Below are positions 47,971-59,332 of a stretch of DNA of 64,000 nucleotides, one piece after another; the first letter of the stretch is position 1; every line of letters starts with the position of its first letter. Where the stretch lies: NCBI GenBank assembly GCA_963969495.1, contig OZ018338.1, positions 46,011,206-46,075,205 of the forward strand, in the 5' to 3' direction. The translations under genes and the position numbers were made by a program. The DNA is from Ceratothoa steindachneri. Its lineage: Eukaryota; Arthropoda; Malacostraca; Isopoda; Cymothoidae. A model generated the notes under the pieces. That model searched no databases and was not told the DNA's origin. It worked only from the letters and a program-made list of their open reading frames with translations.

Positions 47971-49738
47971 AGATTTTCTTTTTTCATTTGCGAAACCGCT
48001 TTAAAACGAATCTTTACAGTTGCTCTTGCTTTTGGAGGAATTGTAATATATCAGGATACGAAATGCTTAATTCTGGGGAACGGACCCCGTCCCTTTGTTT
48101 TGCCTCAATGCCATTACCCTCTCCAACTTCCATCCCGTCTCCTTCCCAACCCTCATCAAGCATCTCGGACCGAAACGTACACTGAATATACTCCGGTAAT
48201 TCTAAAATACAGCCTTGATCTCCCTTTCCACCATTAACCGATTCCTTGGTCCTGATAACATTTTTTTATATACTTCCTTAACATCGAATTATAGGCCCCT
48301 TTTGAAACGCTACGTGCTTAAACAAGGGGATAAAAGTTTGATGTCCATCCGCAGTCAAACCGGTCCTTCCTCGAAAAGTTTCGTTCTGGTAGTTCCACAG
48401 ACTCGCTCCTTGCTCTCCGACAGTTAATGGCTACATGTGGTCACTCTGACCAAGCACCCACTCCTTAACCTTTGCTAAGGTACGACCTTTGACATAAAAG
48501 GTGCCCTTGTGCCACAAAGATGTATAGCCTCAACAGAACATTAGTAATACAATGTTACCCACCACTAAATCTTTACTGTAATTTAACTCTATGGTCGCCT
48601 CCATACACATTTACTGGGCTATAGACAACCCCCGTATTTGAAAATTTGATGTGCGCCATTACGTACCAGCACCCACCCGTTGCTTCAAATGCAACAATTG
48701 GGGGGCATGTGAGCTCACCCTGCCGAAAGTGATTAAGCTTTAAGTTCAAGTTGGATGTGCAGTCCTTGAGATAGAGCTCATGCATTATGATCGAGAGGCG
48801 CAAGAGCAAGAATGGGCTGACCCTGGCCCCATCCGGTTCGTATAATAAAAACCCATCCCAATCAGATCTCGCCCATCTCTCTTAAACTCCCTATGTCTTG
48901 TTAGATTTATCTCCTCCAAAGCTATCGAAAGTCACCTACTCCGATACGGCCAGCAATTACAGGCCCTTGGACTAAAAACTCATCAGCAACTCCTGTAAAA
49001 GAGCACACCGACGGTGGAAGCTCTGGCTTTCGCTTTCACACATGTAATCAATTCTACCTACGTCGCCGATAACCCATACAGATAATCGACATAAGCATCA
49101 TATCATATAAATGACGTCATCTACGAGATTGACATCAACCACGCAGTCGTACCACTCACCATGTACAGAATTATAATGGGAGGGGTGCAAACCATGTCTA
49201 GTCCACCAGTTAAAGTTTACACATAACTTGCAGTGGAAGAAGCATTGAGGAACCTCTTTGAAGCCTCTTTGATACCTTCCTCATTTACCTCCCTGAGTTC
49301 CTGCTCAAAATTTTATAGCTTCAATTTCCTCGCAGAAGATCCTACTCCTAGGCCACGTCCTAGACAAAACTATCCACCAAGACCATCCCGAAAGCCTTAC
49401 CACCCTGAAACTCCGATCCTTCACATTCCTCCTGAAACCCTTAGCGATACTGACCCTTTCTGAAGACCCTACTTTTAGCACCCCCGTCACCTCACAAAGT
49501 CCAGAGCCCTAGGCCGATACTAATTCCCTCACCTCGATGCCTCAAAAGCCTCCATAATCTATGGTTCTCCCAAGCAACCTAAACCTCAGAAAATCCCTTC
49601 ATTTAGTAGTCTTTTTCTAAATTTATCTCTGTCGATTTCAACTTTTCCTAATTTCTCTGCTCTCCTTTTTTCTAATGAATTTCTGCTTCCTCCATCCACA
49701 CCAAAACAAAAACTCACCTCGCCAATGAAATCCCAAGA
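47971..49738. other. Unassigned, possibly decayed transposon DNA
   Basis: Short frames only. The Pro-rich frame at 49233-49463 has no domain. No structure recognised. Confidence 0.35.
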
Positions 49739-49740
49739 TA

Positions 49741-50654
49741 CGAGGGGCGGTAAATAGGTTTTGCGAATCGGTGGGGCAAAACAGAGGAAGGGGATGGCTG
49801 TTTGTGGGGGTGTTAGGACAAGTTATGACAAGTCAGGACCTGCAGCCGCACGCTCTTGCCTCGTCTATTTAAGAAGCAGTAGCTGATCGCAGATCGTCAG
49901 TCACAAATTTTTTAACAATGTAGAAGGTTGAGCACCGCGCGGTGAGCAAATTTTTGACCAAGAAAGACAAGAATGCAAAAGAGATCCATGATCGCATGGT
50001 TGCAGTGTACACCAACACCGCCCCTTTTTATGCAACCATTGCTTGGTGGAATAGGGAGTTCCGCCATGCTCGTGAGTCCTTTGAAGATGACTCCCGTCCA
50101 GGCCGCCCGTCAGATATAACCAACGAGAGAGGATGATCCTCGAAAATGGACGGGTGAAGGTCGAAGAAATCGAGCGAGAACTTGCAATATCACATGGAAG
50201 TGTTATCAATATCATCCACGACAATTTGGCCATGACCAAGGTCTTTGCCCGTTGGGTCCCTAGAAACCTCACGGCCCCATGATCGACTTTAACGTCGTCA
50301 AAGTCCACAAGGCCAGAGTTGCACATGCTGCCGTGCACGAATGCGGATTCGAGGAGCTCAACCATCTCGCCCTACAGTCCAGATCTGGCCCCAAGAGACT
50401 ACTTTTGATTCCGCTACCTCAAGGCTGCACTGCGTAGACGCCGGTTTTGGGACGATGAAGATGTCCAGCTCGCCGTTCAGGAGTGGATTGAACAGCAGTC
50501 GGGAGATTTCTGGTTTTCGGGAATTCGAAGCCTCAGGGACAATTGGCGCAAGTGCATTGTACTCGAGGGTAGTTATATTAAAAAATAATAAAACACTTTT
50601 CCTCATATCTCGTTTCCTTATATCGGAATTGCAAAAGTTATTAACCGCCCCTCG
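49741..50654 (+). mobile_element. Mariner, second family, internally deleted copy
   Basis: 914 bp between TA dinucleotides (49739-49740 and 50655-50656). The ends are CGAGGGGCGGTAAATA and, read inward, CGAGGGGCGGTTAATA. It is shorter than a 1.3-kb full element because the transposase centre is deleted. Confidence 0.88.
49919..50590 (+). pseudogene. Mariner transposase remnant (second family)
   Basis: The start ATG is followed at once by TAG where the sister copy has CAG. KFLTKKDKNAKEIHDRMVAV and PGRPSDITNE represent the DNA-binding half, and ELAISHGSVINIIHDNLAMT and FARWVPRNL follow. The centre with the first catalytic Asp and the HDN block is missing. SPDLAPRDYF, RRRFWDDEDVQLAVQEWIEQ and NWRKCIVLEGSYIKK remain of the C-terminus. 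Confidence 0.85.
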
Positions 50655-50656
50655 TA

Positions 50657-52342
50657 GCATCTAGCCTTGTATTCTAAAGTCACTCACTACGCCGTAAGCC
50701 TACACTCGACAAAGTATTCGGTTCATCTGATCCTCCTGGGAAACCTATCCTTGCCCGCATGTCCAGGGGTTAAAACATGAGTTTCCATACTCATACTTTC
50801 CCCTTTTCTCTCTTACAGTAATCGATAAAAAATTGCAGTGATTTACCATCTAACTAGGCGATAATTATATTTCTAGTATTTTCGTATCAACCTAGTTGTT
50901 TCTATACTAAGAAACTAATCTTCGATGGCCATCAGGTCCCTAGGATCCTTGGTTACCTTCCTTTCATCTTCTATGCTCGTGGCCATTCTGGCCGCGGCAG
51001 AACAGCCTGCTTTGTTCAGACATCAGTCCCATGTCACCATCTACATTTCTTTTAGGGGCTACATACAACGGATGCTAGCCTTTGTCTAGAAATCTCATGG
51101 TAGCTCTACATTCATCCCCGCGACCTTCCTTCTTCATACATTTAGCCTTATTCTTAACCACATTCCGCATCTACCCATAACCTTTCTCCTGTTACCGTAT
51201 TTTAAGAGCAAAGAACTTGGCTGAGGCGACTGCGTCTTGTCCTTCCTCGCGCCCATTCTACTATTAGTTATGGACGAACTATCCTGCTTAAGCATGAACA
51301 CCGGCGGCTCACCGACACTACCCCATGTCCTGATTGGCAAAACTACCACATGCCTCTTCCTTAACATAAAAAATACATGAACAAGGCAAGAACAGTTTTA
51401 TCTATCTTTCTTAAAGATGTTTGCCGGTCTCTTTAAAGGCATATTTTTTTCTATAATTTCTAGATCCTCTTCACCAAAAGACGTTTAGCGAGTTCTTGGT
51501 GGGGCAGAAAAATTCTAAACTTAAGCTTAGTTAGCTTCGGAGACGGTGCCTCATTCTTATTTGTAGAAGGAGTGATCGCTGAGAGGTCGGCCTTCCAGCT
51601 TGCCTCAATTTAAAAGTCCTCATTAGACAAACTACTCTCACATCCCTGTCGTCCTGCTAGTGATGAGGACTATAACAGCCTTTTGTCTATAGACGAGTTG
51701 CACCAAACCCTTTCATTCCAACGGCCTACTCCCCCTAGTCATAAAGTAACTACTTAGTGGCCCATCTAAAACCTCGATAAAATTGGCTTTCTACTTTCTC
51801 CTGGAACAGTATGAAAGAAACTCGCTGAACAGTAGTGTCACTTTGGCGTAGCTTAATTCATTCGTTGGCCAGTGCTCAAGCCAAATTCCAACCCCTCTCA
51901 GGCCTCCAATCCGACGGTTCCATAGCCATGGCCTTCCATGCAAAATCACGTCAAGTTCCATTCCCCATTACATGGCTTTCAGTATCTCGACTTTTTCATC
52001 TCACGTGGTCTACGTTTTCCCCTTGACCCTCTGCCTCTCCACTTCCGCCGAAACCCACATCGCCATTTTCACTGCTTGTGTCGATTTTCTATAAAAAATC
52101 ACTGACCACTGTGATCCTCTTCTCTACATCTAATCTATCAAATCTCTTTTACAGGTATTCCCACGTGAATGGTGTCCTCAGAAAGAATCTGTACTCCTCT
52201 CTTGCCAGAAGGCGTTATGCGTCCTTCCCACTCTCAAGGCAAGGCCATCTTCTTCGATGGCTCATGTTCATCCCATAGCTCTCTGCTGTCGTTGGGAAGG
52301 GGACACAACGACTGGGCACTATTTTCCTTTCCAATGCACTTG
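50657..52342. other. Unassigned spacer between two mariners
   Basis: Short frames without recognised motifs on either strand. GC content is somewhat higher than the surroundings. Confidence 0.35.
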
Positions 52343-53156
52343 CGCTACTTGTCCCTGAGGCTTCGAATTCCCGACAACCAGTAATCTTCTGACTGCTGTT
52401 CAATCCACTCCTGGACGGCGAGCTAGACATCTTCATCATCCCAAAACCGGCGTCCACGCAGTGCAGCCTTGAACTGGCAGAATAAAAAGTAGTCGCTAGG
52501 GGCCAGATCTGGATGGTTGAGCTCCTTGAATCCGCACTCGCACAGGGAAGCTTGTGCAACTCTGGCCTTGTGGACTTTGATGACGTTGAAGTCGGTCATG
52601 GGGCGTAAGGTTTTTAGGGACCCAACGGGCAAAGACCTTGGTCATGGCCAAATTGTCGTAGATGATATTGATAACGCTTCCATGTGATATTCCAAGTTTT
52701 GGCTTGATTTCTTTGACCTTTCACCAGTCAATTTTCGAGGATCATCCTCTCCACACGGGCCACATTGTCCTCGTTGGTCACGTCTGACGGGCGTCTTGGA
52801 CAGGGGTCATCTCCAAGGGACTCACGACCATGTGGAACTCCCTATTCCAGTGAGCAATGGTCGCATAAGAAGGGGCGGTGTCGGTGTACACTGCAACCAT
52901 GCGATCATGGATCTCTTTTGCATTCTTGCCTTCTTTGGTCAAAAATTTGATCACTGCGCGGTGTTCAACCTTCTGCATTGTTAAAAAAATTGTAACTGAC
53001 GATCTGCGATTAGCTACTGCTTCTTAAATAAACGAGGCAGGAGCGTGCGGCTGCAGGTCCTGACTTGTCATAACTTGTCCTAACACCCCCCACAAACAGC
53101 CATCCCCCTTCCTCTGTTTTACTCTACCGATTCGCAAAAATATTGACCGCCCCTTG
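52343..53156 (-). mobile_element. Mariner, second family, truncated inverted copy
   Basis: Minus-strand copy. The 5' end at 53156 reads CAAGGGGCGGTCAATATTTT, with CA in place of the expected TA outside it. The 3' terminal repeat is missing: similarity to 49741-50654 stops after CGCAAGTGCATTG near 52343. The transposase keeps the N-terminus (KVEHRAVIKFLTKEGKNAKE, TAPSYATIAHWNREFH), a disrupted GRPS region, and LAPSDYFLF with WDDEDV. It is also deleted centrally. Confidence 0.85.
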
Positions 53157-53190
53157 TGTATATATATATATTTATATATATATATATATA
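53157..53190. repeat. Short TA repeat
   Basis: TGTATATATATATATTTATATATATATA immediately outside the mariner end, broken by a TTT (described in two parts: 53157-53172 and 53173-53190). Confidence 0.85.
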
Positions 53191-54459
53191 CAATGAAGTT
53201 AAATAATAATAACCGATTTTATTATCTAATATTTTATTAATGAAAAGAACTTAAAAAATCTAGCAAAGCCGCTAGTAATTCTATTCATAATCAAGTTATA
53301 TTTCCTGTCTTACGAGACACAACGTGGCCACTATCTACATCACGAGGGACATAAAGGTGAGAATAGAAAAAAGAATGAAAGCAATTAGAAGAAAGAATTA
53401 GGGGCAAGAAAAGTGACATTGGGAGACAATGATTAATTAGAGTAAAGGACGGCACAATGAAGGCAATTAATACTGAGATAACAGAAATAACCACGCAAAT
53501 AATTAAATTTTCCTAGCAGGGAATCGAATCCAGGTTGAGACATAAGGATATATAGTATATTAACCACAGGAAAAAGAAAATAGGATTTCGAATATTTTGT
53601 CTTTATTAATGGCAATGGAGAACTGATGGAAGGTTATATAGTATAGAAACGGGAGGCGGAGCGGAGGCATACTCCATTACACGAAGGCTTTACTATTGTC
53701 TGATATGATGTTACATATTAGTAAAAGAACCTAGGGCAAACAAATTTTAATCCTTTTATTAGTAAGCTCAACCCACCCCGAAGGGTAAAAATCTTCGTGT
53801 GATCACTCGTTCTCTTTAGTAACCCTATTCTTAGACTTCTCTAAATCTATGTTCAAGGATTTGTTCTTTGAAAATTTCCTTTTCCTTCTGACTTAGAGCC
53901 TGACCTTTATTATTTTGCTATCATTGACTATACATTTTCTGGGTTCGAGAAAATTTTATGATATTTTGAATTAATGATAGTTTTAAAAACAACTTATTTT
54001 TTCTTATTCCTTTTTGTTCTCCATCGTTGCAAAGATTTGTGGACAGATATAATACCCCTTTTCGCTCCTGTTTCGATTATTTATGCATTTATGCCGACTG
54101 ACTGCAGCTCAAATGATGATGTTTCGTGTCTCTTTGCTTAATAGAGTATGGAAATGCAGATTTGTTCATTCTTAGTGTATGAACAGCTCTGAAAACAGAG
54201 TCAAATGTGTTTTTTCTTATTCTACCAATTGCAATTAGGGAAAGAAATTTCATATTTATTAGTTTGTTAATATATGACGTTCATGGACAAATCCCGAAGG
54301 TCGAGATTCTTAAAGTCAGATTTCTGAAGGGACGAAATCCAGAAAGACAAAATCGCTACAACGTGAGTTTTATTGAATTTTTCTCTAATTATATATTTAC
54401 ATTCAGCTGTTTTCAACGCCTGAATTTTTTCACTACATTAATATTTGGCGTATTTTAAA
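53191..54459. other. AT-rich, no recognised gene
   Basis: Short frames only. A tRNA B-box-like GGATTCGATTCC on the minus strand near 53520 does not fold into a convincing cloverleaf. Confidence 0.45.
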
Positions 54460-54462
54460 TTA

Positions 54463-56729
54463 CACTGTCTAACAAAATTTAACTTTTTGTCGACTACAAA
54501 GATTAAAATAACATTTTTTAATGTAGTTTTCTGTATAGATTTAAAAAATGGAAGTCATTTTTATCGAAATGACCAGTTTTTTGTAATTTGCCAATTACTA
54601 TTTTTGTCCAATTTTGAAGATTTTAACGAATTTTATTCTTTTATTTCTTATTTTCAGGTTATTTAATTAGATAAAACTTTAAATAAAAGCCACAATTTTA
54701 ATTAAATTGCCAAGAGGATAGTGAAAAAATAGCTCAGATAAATTCTGCTACATATATGGTTCAGTAACTTTTAAAAAAAACAAAGAAAACTTTCTTCTCT
54801 AGTGGAAAAACTATATAATTTGTATTTTGTAAAATTGGTGACCAAGATAAACCATGGGCATCACATATCTGTTGTACGGCATGCTTTAATTCTTTATCAA
54901 AATGGTCTAAAGTAAAAATAAAAAGCCTTCAATTTGGTGTTCCAATGGTATGGCGAGAGCCCCATACAAAGTGAGTAATTGTTTATTGCCCACTGTAATA
55001 TTATTTTTTTTAAAATATAAAATTAATTAAGTTTAGAACCACTTTATTGTAATCACACATATGTACATAATTTTAAGTTTTATGCCTATAATTTCCATAC
55101 TTTTAGGTAAAACAACGAAGTGTGCTTCAGTTGTGGTATATCCCAACCTTAGATCTGCTATTCGGCCTATACTTCACTCAAAAGACATTCCAGCACCTGA
55201 ATGACCGGCACAAATTATTTTATCTAACTCTGATGAATCATATATGAAATCATGTGAACCAGAAACTGAAATTTATGTTCCTGGAACTGTTGATACTACT
55301 CAAAAACCTTTCTCACAACTTGATCTAGATGATTTTGTAAGAGATCTAAACTTAACAAAGCAACAGAGTGAATTACTGGCCTCGATACTGAAAGAAAGAA
55401 ATTTAGTAGCAGAAGATGTTCGAATTACTAAGTTTTGCATTCGATCAAACTATTTACAAGTCAAACTTTCAATTGACAACAATTTATGCTACTGTAATAA
55501 TATTCTACGTCTCTTTGAAGAATAAGATATACATTATAAACCCAGTCAATGGAGACTTTTCATTGCCGCTTCTTTATATAGTAGTAAATAAACTACCATT
55601 GATACCAGTAGCTCACTCTGTTGTTTTGAAAGAAACTTATGAGAATTTAGATTTCATTTTAAAAGGCATTAAATACAGTAAACATAAATGGGTGGTTTGT
55701 GCTGATCTTAAGGTACTAGCCATTTTTAATGGCTTGCAGTCAGGCTACACAAAATTAATGTGGTTTTTGAGCCAGTGGATCAGTAGAGCTCGGGGAAAAC
55801 ATTACGTACACTCAGAATGGCCTTTAAGAGAAGAGACAAAAGCAGGTTGTCATAATGTCATACGTGAACCATTGGTTCCTAAGGAAAACATAATTTTGCT
55901 ACCACTTCAGATAAAATTAGGTTTAAAGAAACAATTTGTGAACGCCTTAAAGCATGACCAGCCATCCTTCTTAAATTTAAAAACAAAATTTCCTAAGATT
56001 ATTGATGCTAAAATTAAAGAAGGAATCTTTGATGGGCCTCAGATTCGACAACTTATGGTAGATGTGAGTTTGAGGAAAAATTTAACAAGACAGGATTTGA
56101 GGCCTGGCATAGTTTCAAAGGTGTATGTAATGGTCTCCTTGGAAGGCACAAATCAGAAAATTACGACATTCTTGTTCAGAATTTGATTAGGTCTTATAAT
56201 GAGTGGGGATGTAGTATGTCACTGAAGGGGAAAGATTCCACTAAGATATTGCTAATATAGAAAATTGTTATAAAGAAAAATGCATAGAGTCCTGCAATCC
56301 TTGCTACCTTCTGCTTGACCCTTCACAGAGACAGACAAGATGTTGTACATGAAAAGAAGCCTAAATATTGTAAAAAGTATATGACTATTGTATAGATTTC
56401 AATAATTTCGAAAAATTCTTAAATCTTCATTATTTTTTTAAATATATTTTTATAATACCACACTCTGAAATGTATTAAAAGGACTTATTAATTTCTTTTG
56501 GTGAATAAGCTTTTTGTTTCCACTTATCTTTGTACTTTTTGTCAAATAAAATAAAAATAATAACAAATAGTTCATGCCTTTATATACTGAATAATATAAT
56601 ATTAATAAAAAATAACAAAAAACTGAGGTCATTTCTTAAAAAATAAAGGTCATTTTCGTAATCTACGCAAAAAAAATACAATAGAAAACTACTTTCTCAT
56701 TTCTGTAGCAAAATCATTGTTGGACAGTA
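54463..56729 (+). mobile_element. CMC-like DNA transposon, copy 2
   Basis: 2267 bp, same family as 43851-46511 but on the plus strand. The left end is CACTGTCTAACAAAATTTAA; the right end read inward is TACTGTCCAACAATGATTTT, its first base changed from C to T. Both are flanked by TTA (54460-54462 and 56730-56732). The right terminus shares CAACAATGATTTTGCTAC with copy 1. Confidence 0.75.
55107..56235 (+). pseudogene. CMC-like transposase, C-terminally truncated
   Basis: VVYPNLRSAIRPILHSKDIP marks the N-terminus; the zinc CxxC pair is lost. FVRDLNLTKQQSELLASILK follows. The frame 55416-56186 covers AHSVVLKETYENLDFILKGI, HKWVVCADLKVLAIFNGLQS (candidate catalytic Asp kept), GYTKLMWFLSQW where copy 1 keeps CFLC, LPLQIKLGLKKQFVNALKHD and AKIKEGIFDGPQIRQLMVDV. 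A frameshift near 56110 leads to NEWGCSMSLK. The sequence then diverges before the segment that holds the candidate catalytic Glu, so the C-terminal end is gone. A deletion of about 60 codons also removes the first Asp region near 55450-55600. Confidence 0.7.
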
Positions 56730-56732
56730 TTA

Positions 56733-58936
56733 TTTTAGCTACGTAATATTTTAAGTATATTTTAATCATTCCCTCTTTACAAAGGCTAGGTTCTAAAATT
56801 TTTAAAAGGTGAATAAGTTGCATTTATTTCAAATTATAAAAGAAAGAGCGCAAAAAAGATATAATAACCAGAGATCATAATGAGTGATTAGACGGTGATA
56901 TTATGATCATAAAATATTCCAAAACTTGTCTATGCTCACAGTCACTCAGAACATCCTTAACCTTTTGGTTACGTTAGTTAAGTTAGGTTCTTTTACCATT
57001 AAATATCTACGTAGATTCAATTTATCAGGCCGTTTTTAAGAAGTTATGATTTCATACAATTCTTACATAGGCATCTTACAGCAAGGTTAATGAAATTAAA
57101 GTTTACTTGATTGGAAGTTTTTAATACTTGCTTGTTTGGGTGTTTGTTTGCTGATTTGGATTTTTGGCTTTTTTTTATTCTAACTTTCTGGATTTTCATC
57201 GTTAAAGACTATAAATTTTCAGGATCTTGATTTCAAGACCATATTTTCAAGAGAGCTAATAATTTAACATGTGACCTCGATCCTATGGATTTATAAAGTG
57301 ATAGGCAAAATTCGATTAAAAATATTCATATGCTTTTAATTCGATCTTTTATTATGAATCAAGGAATTTTAAAGTGGTAAAATTTTATATAATTGAAAAC
57401 AATACAATAAAATTTAATCCTTCTAATCAAAATCATCCATACTAAATAAGATATTTGATAATAAGGAATATGAAGTATTTCACACATAATTTCCAAGAAG
57501 CTTTGCTTGATTTTCCTCTGATTTGTCTCTTTTACAATTAAACTCTGCCATCCAACAGCCCATCAGATTATAATTAATTTGTATGTCTACCGAATGACAT
57601 TAAATAATGACGTTATCAATAAATATTGTTTAAAAGTTGGTCCTGAACCAACTAAGACTCAAGAAAGCATTTCTCTCCCAAGAATTTTGCTTTACTTGTC
57701 AGCAAATGTAGCATAACATTTAGATGTTTTCGCTTCTTGATATTATATATAGAGCAACGGCAATGCGATAAGGCTCATATTAACAATAATTTAAGTAATA
57801 ATTATTTAATAATAATGACTCTTTTTGTACCAACTAAGAAAAAGTTTGAGAGAACTTGGTGGTCTTCTAATCAGACTAGAATCTAACAACGGAGGATCAG
57901 AATATATCATCACTTATATCATTCCATAACCTAAGAGCAAAAATATAGAAAGCACAATCATCCACCTTACAAATAATTATAAGGAGGAAGATATCGAATG
58001 GAGGGGTAACGATAGGTTTAGAAAGAACGGTAAGAAAGTCCCACTGTTATTTCAGAATTTACAAGTAAGAAAGCGGACCTTTAAAAGATGTAGGAACGAA
58101 TAAGTAGTCAAAGCAATTTACAGGGCAGGAAAGTTCTAAGAGAGAAACGCTCCGGAGTAGAAGACGCTGTTCAAAATTTTGAACTTATTTAAGGATTAGC
58201 TGCGTAGAAGCATGGGATGAAATCAGAAGAACGTTAGATTTTGGAGGGTGATAGATGAGTGAATCATATCTGGCGATTACAAAAGTATTTTGGTCAAAGT
58301 GAAAGAAGATACGCCTAAGATTACGGCCGAAGCAGAAGAGTGGCCGACCTTAGTGCAATAAGCTATGAAAGATAATTGAGTTTGGACAGGGACAACTATA
58401 TTTTTATCAGTATCACAAATGCAAAACTAGATTTCTACTAACATTAAAAAGGGAACAATATTTTTTGCAGAAAGTGAAATCGGACAAAGTAATAACATGT
58501 TTTATGATGATATAGTTTTCGAAGGTTGTCTGAGATGTACTCAATAATGATGTTGTACGTGGATAGATCTCTGATAGTCGCAGCAAACGAGACGGGTGAA
58601 AAGTAAATTTTCATGTAATCGTTATAGAAATTAAATGATAGACTTAATCGACGAATAAATATGCGAGACAGAAGAAGAATACGAAAGAGAAATGGACTAT
58701 GAAATGAGAGTTACGAAATGTCAAATTGCACTTCCTCAGGTTAGATAAGGGTGGAGGAATGAATATCACGACGACAAGTAGACGCTAGTTTGTTTATACA
58801 GCGTCAACCGGTGCGCTCCACTTGGGCCAAGGCTTTACCGCCACCCTTTTTCCCCGCTGCCAAAGATGTGAAGTCGCTCGCAAAGAAGGAATTCACTCAG
58901 CAGATTTCGTAGTTCGTTAATATAAACATTAGGGGG
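56733..58936. other. AT-rich, no recognised gene
   Basis: No open frame of note and no recognised repeat boundary. Confidence 0.5.
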
Positions 58937-59332
58937 TGTGATAGCCTTTAGAATTAAAATCTTGCTGCCTAAGTCTTCGTTGCAGAAAATTTATGAACAG
59001 GCTCACTGTTCTCTCCGATTGTTTATGTCTATTTTCGCAAATAGTCGAAATCTCACCTTCCCCTGGCGTAAACCTGAAGGAGCGAAGTATCACAACTTTG
59101 AAAGTTATGCCCTAGGAGAGAGGCTTATCTGTGGGCTAGTGAGGGTTAGCCCCTCCTAAACTCCCTCGTCTCCTCTCCCCCCAGGGGATAATCAACGTAC
59201 ATATAGTTCGATCTTGAGAAATTTAAGGAGAATCTGCGTAGAATAGAGAGAAGAAGACGGGTCCCATATTCAAAAGGGGAATCAAGAAGATAAGTGGAAC
59301 CAAGCGGAAATTTCCCTCCCGACACCGTTACA
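58937..59332 (+). repeat. Possible gypsy-type LTR
   Basis: Starts TGTGATAGCC directly after AGGGGG and ends ACACCGTTACA directly before TTGGTCGCTTAGAAG, which looks like a primer-binding region. The ends resemble those of gypsy LTRs. No second copy and no recognisable gag downstream, so the call rests on the edges only. Confidence 0.35.

Noticed and set aside
53505..53580. tRNA or tRNA-derived SINE on the minus strand
   Set aside because: A B-box-like GGATTCGATTCC and possible acceptor pairing are present, but the T-stem and anticodon arm do not form by eye.
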